Under the pieces are notes generated by a model. That model saw nothing but the letters and a program-made list of their open reading frames with translations, made no database searches and was not told the DNA's origin. A program made the position numbers and the translations under genes. DNA of 64,000 nucleotides from Microplitis mediator. Lineage: Eukaryota; Arthropoda; Insecta; Hymenoptera; Braconidae. The stretch is from contig NC_079973.1 in assembly GCF_029852145.1 (NCBI RefSeq), positions 3,658,001 through 3,722,000 on the forward strand, read 5' to 3'. Shown here in pieces: positions 37,501 through 49,500 of the stretch (position 1 is its first letter; each line of letters opens with the position of its first letter).

Positions 37501-40500
37501 TCAAAATCAAATTTAATTAAAAGTTTGTTATAACTATTTTATGGAATTTAATACAAGTAACTTTAAATTGAATTCAAATCCATCAATTAAATTAATTATT
37601 AATTATTATTATGTTTAACCGATTTTAAATGTAATGAAAATTTAATTTCTTTAACTTTTATTCCAATTCTAACTAAAGCGTTATTTCGAAAAAAGCTTAA
37701 AACGATTTAAAAATATTAATGACTAAATTAATTTCAATAGTTAACAATTTTTTTGTGCAAATTAATTAAACATCAAAATAATCATTTTTTAGTTAATTAA
37801 CTTAATAAATGAGAATTTAATCCTTCGAGATCACCATTTATTTTCATCATTTTCCTTGCCTGTGATTACATACTTGACAAGTAATAAATTTTCGTAACAA
37901 TCTAATATATATATAGTTTGTAACGAGATGAGTTACCTTATATTAGTGGTCGTATTGCCGAGAAAATGAACTTGAAAATGAATAATTTCAAGCATTGGAT
38001 TACGGTTTTGGAATAAATTGCCAACGAGATCGGATTAATGATGCACCATTTGCGGGTTATACACTCACTCATTCTCTTTACTTTTTTTCACTCTCAACTT
38101 ACTTTTCTACATACACCCACACACATACACATACATATATATCCGAGTCTATCTCTCTCAAACAATTTTCTCTTGTGTGCACTAGCAAGTTTGCCGGGGT
38201 CATAAATTCGGGCGACCACACGCGATTTGCCGGCGTCACGGTAAATTCCGGAATAACCTTTACCGTGTATTTCCTCTGCTCATTCTACTTCCTCTTCTCT
38301 TATTTTTTTTTCACCCTCCTCATCCTTGTGATCGTTATCATCCTCTTGCTGGATTATACCTTGTCTTAAGATTCATTTCGAATCCTTCTACTCTGATCAC
38401 ATTTAATTGCGTTTTCTATGTTATTCAAATTCCAACATTACAAATTTTCTCTTTCATTGTAAAAAATATTTTTTTTCAAATTGATAGAACCATCAGTCAA
38501 AATATTTATTCTTAGGACTCTATAAATGTTGATTATCAATTTAAAAAAAAAGAATACTACACAGAAAAACAGAATTTCTGGGCGCAAGAATTTTTTTGTA
38601 TAATTAATTGAACACAAAAATTTTCTTTGGATGAGAAAAAGTTTATTGACTCAAAAAGTTTTTTTTTGCTCTGAGAAATTTCATTCTCGCCGTAAGAAAA
38701 TTTCAGTTTTCAATTCATAATGCAGAAAATTTCTTGGGCTGGGAAAAAATTGTCTTGGTGCAAGTAAAAATTTTTTGTGTCAAGAAATCCTTTTTTTCTG
38801 TGCATACGACTTTTGATAAATCTTCGCTATTTCCAGTTTCTATTTACCAGTTCGACTATTTACCGTTCGATAAATATTATTTGTTAATAAAAGAATTGTC
38901 CAATTAGCCGCGATTAAACTAACTAAATATTAAAGAACGTCTTTGATCCAAAGCAAAAATTTTTTCTATCACATGAACCGAGCAGGCCTTCAGTCGGCTC
39001 TCATTCTATTCTATTCCATTTGTACAACGACTGTAAGTAACTTTAGACGGTCTCAAGACTATAAAAGCTAAAATGGCTATACTCTAGTACTGTAAACTTT
39101 TTATTACCTCGGATTTTCACGTTTTGTACACATTTTATAGTGCCTTGTTAACGGTTCAAAGTAACCTCACTATCATCATTGTCATTTTACTTCTTTTATT
39201 CAGTTTTATGCTCTTACTATCATTCCTTTACTATTTAACTACATTTTCAAAAGTTTTTCTATTATTGGATTACTTCAGTACAACAATTTATACTTCTACT
39301 TCAACTTTTACTTCATCATTTCTTTTATCTATTAGCCCATTACTAGTTTCGAAGAAACTTATCTAGATTTATTTATGTTTGCATTTAGTATTCAGAGGCG
39401 ACCGGGGTACGATGGCTCTCTTAAGCGAATGATTAATTTTTGTCACTTTCAAGTATCAGAAAAAATTTTTCGGGCCATTACGGCCTGGTGACACGACCGA
39501 TGATCCGACGACAGATGATCCGCGACAATACATCCGTGACATTTGATCCGTAGATAATTGATCTGCCGATAATTTATCCTTACGACAATTGATCCAAGTG
39601 ACAATTATGGTGTGTAAGATTACCATTAACTCTTTCAAATGTTTTAATTCCAAAAATTTTCTAACAAGGCCTGTCTCGAAAAAATTATTAAATAGTAGTT
39701 TATCTATCGAGTGCGAGCGTCTTAGACTCGATTGTACTAGATAAATAAATTAATTTTTGTGACAGATATTTGAAATTTACTACATTTAGTGCCTATAAAT
39801 GGCAGGTTAAAAATCCGCGTTTATTTATTTGGTAAGATTGTTTTGAGTATTTGTTGAAAATTAGAGAGAAGTCGGTAAGTGGACGAATTAAAATGATGAT
39901 AAATTTTGTCACAAGATGGCTCGTTAAGTTACTTCGATATTTTTTGGTTGTTTGCTATCGCACATGTAACCAAAAAATATTTTTTGATCCGATGATGACG
40001 TCACTATTAGAACGATTAGGTATCTTTTTTACCAGCTGTATCTTATCTAATATTTTTAGCTGCCGGCTATAGGCGCTAAATGTCGTAGATTTCAAGTGTC
40101 TATCACAAAATAGTCCGTTATGTTACTAGTGCGATGAGTTGTCAATTTCCCATGAGAGCGAAGTTGGGCACACGAACGAAGTGAAAGCAGTATAAAATAC
40201 GTTATTTTCCATATCGTCTCTTTTACCTGGCCCTTCTCTACGGACATTTCTGTTTTTCTTTGTCATTTACTGGAACAATATGCTTTTGTTACTGTACTTC
40301 AGCAGTAGTAAAAACAAAAAATATCGACAAGCTTTGTAAGCTCAACAGTTCAAATGAATTAACAGAACGTATATTTATATATATAGATGTAAACCTATGA
40401 CAGCATGAAGAACATGAACAGCGACAAGTGTGATATCGAAATGCAAAACAAAATCGATTTTCAAGACCCGGTAATCCTTTGACCGTAATAGGATTTCACT

Positions 40501-43500
40501 GTTGTATATATACAATATAGTATGCAGTGTAGCAGACAACCTTTCAACGGTAACGTGGCAGCATAATAGTAGAGCTCTAAGATTAATTTACAAAAAAAAA
40601 ACAGCCTTTTCCGATAACAATATACTTGGTTTGTTTTTTAAAAAATGACGGGATTTATTGTTTCATCTTGTGATTCTGGATGACAAGAGCCTCGAGTCTA
40701 GCCTTAAATCGTATAATATCCACCTCAGGTTGGTTTAGCAGCAAAAGACATTAGCTAGAGCACTTGGGGCTTGATAAACGTAACCACGAGGATCCTGAGC
40801 GAAGACAATGGGTTTGAAAGGATTAACGATCCAAGTTAGTACCGTTAAGGCTTCTTCGTTATGCCGGATTATCTACCGAAGAAGCTTTTATTCCACCCTC
40901 TCATTTCTCCACCGCCTCCGGTTACTTATGTCTCTGCGAATACAGAAGAATATAAGTATAGTACTTCCGTTTCCTTGGATAATTATTTGGAATTATTGTT
41001 CGAGTTCTACCTAATGTCTGAAATTTTTTTTTTGTTTACTTTTAATGGCAAAACTTTTGATAAAAAATCTAACATGAAAGGGCTGCTATCTTATTAAAAT
41101 CGGTTAACACAAAAAATTTGATTTTTCTTTTTTTTTCAATTTAATCTTTTTCATGTATTTATTTTTTTTTCTAATTTAAATATTTTTACGACCCCAGCAA
41201 CTGGGTTAACATGAACCTCATAGCATCCCCTTTTACTTTATATATATATATATATATATATATAAACTCATCCGAGAAATAGCAAATACGGTTCGCCGAA
41301 CACGAGGGTATGAACCAAATTCCTGATTTTTTGTCAGTGAGAAACAGCTTTTATATTTAACCACTAGGATTTTATTTTTCATGTACATTTGTACAATAAT
41401 TTTCTTTCTTTTTTTTTAATACACATTTAATTTCGGAGTACAAACAATAAATTAAAACATGGAAATTTTTCAAAGCTCTGATTCCTAATATTTTTTTGGG
41501 CATACTGGCCGACTTTTCCTTCTCATTAATTAAAAATCTAGACTTGACTAACGTTTTTAATTAATTAATTAGAGTAGTAAGTTTAAAAAAGTATGAAAAC
41601 TAATTTCTTTTTAATTTTTCTAAGATCGCAAAATATTGTTATTAAGAAAAGTAAAAAAATCAAAACTGAAGCTAATAAATATTCTCTTTGCAAAGTTTCC
41701 GATTTCTCAAGTAGCAAGTTAAAAATACAACAAAAGGATAAATTTCGATAAAAAATAATTTTTTTGTAGTACTTGTAAGTTATTTGATCATACAATCGCA
41801 AGTAGTTTGCATCTGAAAGCTAAAAAGTCCTCGAGTTTTCGTATCTCATTTTAAACCGGACTCTTTTCGAAAACCATCAGAGTACATCTCGTAAACCAAA
41901 CCCACCTCTTTAGCCCCTAAACTCCTTTTTTTATTCGGCTACACCCCCATCCCACATCCGAAGTTACCCCAGCTCCGTTTTCTCCGAGCCAGGAAAAAAC
42001 CCATACTCGAAGGTACTTTTTATATTGGAAAAGACGTCGAGAGATAGAAACGAGTTGAGAGTAAGAGGGAACTGGTTTCCAACTCGTGTCGATCGGATGC
42101 TCAGCATCTTCCTCGAGACGTTCATTCTGTCTCACACCCTCGGGACTTACTCACAACAAACCCAACTTTTACCCCTCTTCCCTCTATATAAGCTTTTCCT
42201 GTTTATTTTTATTTTTTTATTTTCATTTTTTTTTTTTTTTGCTTTAACATCTTTTGTTATTTCTCCTTTGAGGCTGACTATTTTCCTTACCAATGCGTGA
42301 ACCAGATTGCAATCTTTTCCAATCGTCAAACAGTTTGCACTTACTAAATATATATATATTTTTTTTCATTATTTTATAAAAAATAAACGATTATTTTGTT
42401 GATGTCAAAAGTCACATTAATTTTATGTTTTATTTTATGTTCATTTTATTTACTAAGTTTTTTTCATATGTTCTTCTATATATAGAAGTAATATATCTTA
42501 ATGATTCGTTCACGATGATGTATCGTTGTTTTTCCCGACATTAAGCTTTTCTTGTGCCTCACGTAAACTCTTGAGAATTTTGCTACGATACATACATTTT
42601 TTTTTTCACCAAGCTAAAGTGACGTATGTAATAAAGTATAAGGAAGATTTAAGGTGATATATACTTTTCATTTATTTTTAAAATTTTTTCTGGAACACAA
42701 CATAAAGTTTCCGTATAAGTTATTTCTAGAGAAATAAACTTCTCTAACTGAGTAAAAAATTAAAAATATAAAACTTTAATTAATGTGATTTTGTTCAACA
42801 AAATTTGAGGTTCGGGTAAAATGGGGTATCGTTAAAAAAGTTGAAACTTTTTTCTTCTGAAAATTTTCAGATTTTTTTGTTTATTCTTCTAAGCTGTAGT
42901 ACAGGTGATAATTTAAACCCAAGCTTATCCGTAAATTGTCATACATTTTGTGAAAAAAAAAATTTTTAAGTTTTTTGGGAAGCATCCATTTTTGGTCTAA
43001 AACCGAAAAAATTTCTAATAGCAAATTAAAGTTTTTTGTATTTATTAGCTCTTCGAGCTCGAAAATACTTTTGTATGCCATTGTATTAGAAAAAAACCGT
43101 TTTTTACCATTTTTTCTCTAACTATACCTCTCAAACGAATTGACCGATTGAGACGGTTGAGGTGGCAATCGACGCGTTTTATTGAGTTCTAAAGCTGATC
43201 AGATTTTGGAATTGATCGGATTAGTCGCTTCGAAGATAATCGAAGAAAACCGTTTTTCACCATTTCTTTCTCGATCGATATCTCTCGAACGAGTAAACTG
43301 ATTGAGATGGTTGAGGTGACAATCGACGCGTTTTATTGAATTCCAGAGCGGATTAGACTTCGGAATCGATCGATCGTGCCATTTTTGAAAAATTTAAAAA
43401 GAACTGGAAAAAAGTTTTTTTTTTTGTATTTCTTCTATATATTAGTCCATTCGATCGATGGATTTGAAATTTTCAGAAAAGTTGACGGCAAATAAACTCT

Positions 43501-46500
43501 TTCGATTGGCACCTCAACCGTCTCAATCGATCGATTCATTAAAAAGATATGAAGAGTTTACATCCATACACACACACACATACATACAGACACTCTGACA
43601 TCCTTCTGAAAATTGTCAAAATAGCTTCCTAGGATCTCAAAACGTCGACATCTGATGAAATTTCGATTTTCGAAAATCGGGGTGAAAACAATAACTTCCC
43701 AATTTTTCGAACATCGTCGATTTTCGTAGCGAGAAGTTAAAAACTGAAGAAGTTAAATGATTTTCGCATAAATTTGAAATTTAAATGAATATTTGATTTA
43801 AGGCTAAAAGTAATAAAAAAAATTATCATCTAAATTTTTAGATACCTCATTTTACCCAACTCACTTCTATACTGCTGCTATTTTGAATAAAACAAAAATA
43901 TTTTCTCCATAACAGAGCAATAAAAAAAAATTTTTAATAGGTAGAAAGTTATGATGCTTCCAAAAGTATTAAAAATTTTAATTAAAAGTTAAAATTTTCT
44001 AAGTTAGCTTTTTAAAGTTTCATCACACATTCCTCCGTGTACTCCGCAGATTCGCAATATTACATTACCCAAATTAAATTTCATACTTTTCCCCATAACA
44101 TTCTACATAAACTATTTTTTACCCATAAAATATATAAAGTATAAAATGTAAATATTTACGATCGGTTGAATAAATTCAAAATTCATGAATCAAAAAATTT
44201 TTTTATATCATATTATGTATTTACGTCATATCGAATGGTTCTATATAAAATTTCAAATTGAATTTTTCCAGTAAATTGATTTTTTAGGTCGTTTATTCTT
44301 GTTTCCAGATGGCTCTGCGTAAAAATTTTATTTTTATTGTAACACTTATATTTTTTAAAGTATAAAAAAAAATAAAATCGCCTCGAGCTTTTAAAGTTTC
44401 AATTATAATATCAAATTATTCACGTCAATTTAATCTGACACAGAATTATTATTTTTTTATATTATAAATGAGTGGCGTTTAAAATAAAAGCATAAAGACA
44501 TTTTATATTTTCATTTGTACAACGAGTCATAAACGATTTACTTGTATAAATGTACAATTAAGAATTCTTAATGAGTTTTTGATTATAGTAACAAGTTGAG
44601 TACTTGCACTTGCACTCGTACAATCAGTGACACCCGGGCGTTTGTAGATAAATAGAATTTATAATAAAATAATAATAGTAGTATACTACTAATATATATA
44701 CATATATATATATTTATATACATATGTGAGTATGAGCTCTATATACTACATATAAATTTATATATGTACGTAAATATAGAACAGTAGGTATAGAGTAATT
44801 TCGAATAACTACTTTTTTGTCTCTATATCTACTCGTCCTGCTGATGTTTAATGCAACGTATGTTGCCAACATATATTTTCATGATGCGGAAATATATTTG
44901 GAAATTACGAGGGATAATATTATCGCTCGGTGTACCACACATGCATACATGATATAGATTGTGATAAATTAAATTTAAAAATTTTTATAAATAGGTCATT
45001 TATTCAAATGAAATAATTTTATGGTAAAAATAAAGCAAATTTTTTTTTTTAATTTTGAGTAAGTGGATTATCTATTAAAAATATTAAATTTTATCATCGG
45101 TTTTCATTGGAATGTTAAGCGAAATAATCCAGTTTGCCAGCTGGGATGGAAGGTAGAATTTTTTTTATAAAATATATTTCCTAGGGTCCTCGTTTTTTAT
45201 TTTTGAAATAAATCCGACTGAACACGTTATTTTAGAATTTTTCTTATATATTATTTTCATAAAATGAATGAGTTTTATTTTGATCTGTTTATAGCTTTGA
45301 TACAAAATGTTCCAATATATTTTAAAAAAAGGGAGTTATGACAGATAAATTCAAAAAATGAAAATTTGAAAAAGTTTGCTGTATTATGATCAATTATTTA
45401 CTAGAGTAGGGTCGAAAAACGCCATTGGTTCGAGAGTTTGTATGAATTTTTTTGTTTTCATTTTTTGGAAGCTGCATTTCTGCTAGAAATTCTGTTTCTT
45501 AATTTAATTTAAATGTAAATTATTCTATAGAAATGTTAAATTTTGAAAAAATTATAAAATCAGTAATTTCTCTATTAAAAAATAATCGAAATTTTTTTTA
45601 TTGTTAAAAACACTATTGTTATCTTCAAGCCGTGAAAATGATTGCGTGTATAAAATCAGAATTTCCAAGTGGACAATAGAGGCATCAGAGATGTCAAGAG
45701 AAATTAACAGAACACTAGGGGTGATAAAAAAAAAAAAAAATGTAAAAGAGGAAATGAAGACGAGCTGGTGATGAGGTTGAGACAAAAGGGCTATTTACTC
45801 CGTGACAATTGTATGCCACGTGAGTACTTTGAACTTACCAAAGTAGTAATCAGCAAGACCTCGTTAGTTTGCATTGTCTCTACTCATTGTCGCTGATGTT
45901 CAGCGTTTACGTGATAACCTAAACTGCATTTTTCGCTAGCAATGAAATTCGACGAAAATTATTTTAATTTAACTGCTGTCATTTTTTTTTCTTTTTTAAT
46001 TCTAGAGTAGAGATTACAGACAAATTTATAATTATAACAGTGTCAATCTAAATATTAACATCTTTATTAGAATTAAAGTAGGATTCAATTATCGATTTTT
46101 CATCAGCTTCTACTCTAGATTAATCTGAATACAGAGTAAATAGGGAGTTCGTCTTTTCAGCGGAGTTATTTCAGAGGGATCTGAAAATTTTTTTCATCCA
46201 CATTCACTCCGATTAGGAATTTAATATTAAACTGAACATCTTTTAGGAGTCAATTCCACTCCGACCCGGATTTTCAATATTAAATTAAATTCCCCGGATA
46301 GAATTTCACTCCAGATTCAATCCGCGTTCCCTCCGCAAATTTTTCACGGTAATTTCAACCGTTACAGTTCTAAATACCCTGTTTTTAATAACCATCACAA
46401 TAAAAACTAGTCAAAAATAACCTGATACAAAAATGACTATTTACAAAAATAACTTCATACAAAAATAACCAGACACAATAATATCCTTGTAATTAATATC

Positions 46501-49500
46501 TAAGTATAAAAATAACCAGATACAATAATAACCTGGTAATAAAAACTTATTGGCACCATTTCATATCAATATCTCAACTAATTAATATACTTCTCACTTA
46601 TTTTTTATCATTCATGCAATATAAGTGCTATCTTGGCGCACGCTCTTTTGTTCGCCAAATAGCTGTTTGCCCATTCAACTGTTTCCACGACATTTGTGTG
46701 CGTTAAACAATTATCTGCGTGCGACAAGTAAATTTGAGTGCGACAAGTAAACTTGTCGCACTCAAATTTACTTCTTGTCGCATGCAGATTATCGTTTAAC
46801 CCACAAAAATTTCGCGACAACAGTTGAATCAGCAAAAAGCTACTTGGAGAATAAAACAGCGAGCACTAAGATAGTACTTATATTGCATTAATGATAAAAA
46901 AAACTGTGTTCAATTCGTGCGGTGTTGTCGATTACCCACTCGAGCGAATGAGCGCACTCACTTCGTTCGTGCGCTCAACTTCGCTCTCGTGGGCAATCGA
47001 CAACTTACCGCACTAGTTGTACAATATACTATTACCGACAGATAGCAACAAAAACATAGCCACCAATCGGCAACCGTAATATTGTATAGATTTATATCAT
47101 ATCGATTGGATATCAATGTATGAGGATATTGTTAACTAGATATTTAAGTATATAGTTTTATTTATTTTTATGGTTATTTTTGGATTTAGTAATTTTCGTA
47201 TCAGGTTATTTTCGTCGTTGGATATTTCAGTTTTATGGTATTTTAGCCTGGTTATTTTTGTATGGGAAATTTTTATTGTGATATTTTGAGCGGACACCAA
47301 TTTTCAACAAAATATCATTATTATAATTTTTTTTTCTGCTCAGTAGATTTTAAAACTCTTATACTCACAACCTCGTAGACCGATTGGAGCTAATTTACTC
47401 CTCATGTACACGTTTTAACACCAGTTGGATAACACCGCTACACTGGTGTAAGTTTACCTTAACACCGCCTTTTTTACAGTGTCTGCAAGAAGAATTAAGT
47501 CAATCGACTGCGTATTTCGGACGTGGTTGTCTTTGCAAACGAGCAGACAAATAAAAAAAAAAAAAATTCAATTTCGTTTTTTTTGCGCGCCAATATAAAA
47601 GTAATTCCATTCAAATTGTATAAATTATACTCATTAGTTTTCTCTGTGTAATGAAATACTTTTTACATAAATACGTAGCTATTTGCGCAGAAATTACAAT
47701 TTCTAGAGGATTTCAGCAGAAATGTTTTATAAAAGTTGAAAAAGTTAAATAACTAAGGCCAGCAATGAAATTGCGTAGTACATGATGATTTATTAACAAA
47801 AAATTTCTGTTTCATAAATAATACTAGCAGATGTTATTAAATTTTTATTATTATACTCTAACATACTTTTTCGTAATTTAAAATTTTCATTCATTTGAAT
47901 TAACGCTCGCTTGTAATGAGAGCAAAGAACGTCATGTTACCCACGATATTTAGCTAGTATCATAATGAGCTTTTTTCTCGATGGTGGTAATGTTGTACAA
48001 CTGTGAGAATAAACGGATAAAAACTGTTCTTATTATAGAAAAAATTAATATTTTAGTTACGGAGCTTTTTTTTTATAAATTTGAATTTTTATGAAATTAC
48101 TCGTAACCCAACTCTCTAAACATAAATGAGTGAAAAAAGTGAATATTCACTAATTTTGAGTTTCAACCGAACCACTTTTTGAAATTAGTGGTTCGGCTGA
48201 GACTCAGAATTAGTGAATATTCACTTTTTTCACTCATTTATGTTTAGAGAGAAAATTATAAATTGATACTTTTTTTAAAAATGATTATTCGCTTGAAAAA
48301 ATTGATAAACACTTTTTCTTTATACCTTAGTCGAAAGTACGCACTTCCCTCCCTAATTTTGAGGCCTAAAGTCTTATTTCCCTCTCCTGGTGGAGTTACA
48401 CGCACCTCACTTATATCGTCGGGAGAAAAAAATTTTTTCGTGCCTACAGTAACAGCCGGTTGCTGCCATCTAGTGATCGTCTACCACTTTATAAATAAAA
48501 TTTTTCACGATAACGTCGTAGATCGTTGCTTTATATATGCGTCAGTATTTTTGTGTCTCGTTGTATGTAATATTTTAATTAAACAGTGTAATAACAATGA
48601 TAAGATGAATGAAAAAGTTTCATCGGATGAATCTATGGACGAGAATGAGGTGATAAAAGATTTTGATGCAGAGGCGAAGTTAATTATTGAAAGTTTATGT
48701 ATTTATTTATATATTATTTATTGGCAGGAAAAAAATCTTGTTTATAGACATAAATTTATTTCTTTCGAAAAAAAATAGTTATTTTTTATTTTTTATAAGT
48801 ATAATTATGTCTTTTTTTTTGTTTTGTTTTTAATGCCTGCCCCCGCCGACCAGACGCACTCGCTTCGCTCGTGCTTTCAAATGTCGCGGGGCAGGCAGCA
48901 AAAACGCAACAAAAAAAAAAGAGAGACGGAAAAAAATTAAAGTTTTATGTATGTCCGAAAGAGGCGCGTCAATAGGGAGCAAATAAAAAAAACATGGCCG
49001 ACCTGTCAGCTGAAGGCAGAACGTGGTTGTATTGTTTATAGTATTCAAAAATGTAATTAATAAACGTACTTTCGACCAGGTATAAAGAAAAATCGTATAC
49101 ACCACACGGGAAGATAGTTGAAAGCCCTGCCCTGTGTATCATGATGCCCTCGGCTTCGCCTCGGGCATCTTATCACACAGGGCAGGAATTTCAACTTTCT
49201 TCCCTTGTAGTGTAATATACTATTTCTCACCTCCGGGCGGAAAGCGTCAACTTTCGTCCCGCTGTGCAAAACGAAGTTGCCGCTTCCCGCCTCCGTCGAG
49301 GAGAAAAATAGTATACACTCCTCGGGAAGTAAATAAGAAAGCCTCAGATCACATGTTTGTTGACCTCGGCTTCGCCTCGGCCAACAATTACATGTGATCT
49401 GAGACATTTCTTACTTTACTTCCCTAGGTGTGTAATATACTATTTTTTAAGAAAATTTAATCTACAGATAATTAATAAGACAGTTTCTAGTCCAACTCAC

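Larger units (their letters stand above)
46383..47288. mobile_element. Nested fold-back element with AAAAATAACCWGATACAA arms
   Basis: The left arm (46383-46550) carries several AAAAATAACC(T/A)GATACAA units and CATCACAATAAAAA. The right arm (47165-47288) has the complement: GGTTATTTTTGGAT, CGTATCAGGTTATTTTCGTC, CCTGGTTATTTTTGTATGGG and TTTTTATTGTGATATTTTG. Two further palindromes, 46601-46898 and 46912-47017, lie between the arms. Confidence 0.6.

Noticed and set aside
37995..38369. 124-codon ORF with a Thr-His repeat
   Set aside because: The THTHTHT segment is a (CA)n microsatellite, and the tail is a CT-rich tract.
39500..39606. CRISPR-like array
   Set aside because: Units are 15-16 bases, degenerate and contiguous without unique spacers, in eukaryotic DNA; it is a minisatellite.
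48263..48604. Upstream half of the 171-codon frame read as one protein
   Set aside because: Codons before ATG 48605 have no coding character and cross ordinary AT-rich sequence; only the later part was kept as a fragment.
49057..49407. 116-codon minus-strand ORF with Arg/Ser-Gly stretches
   Set aside because: It is translation of the hairpin array; the repeated residues come from the repeated tip sequence.
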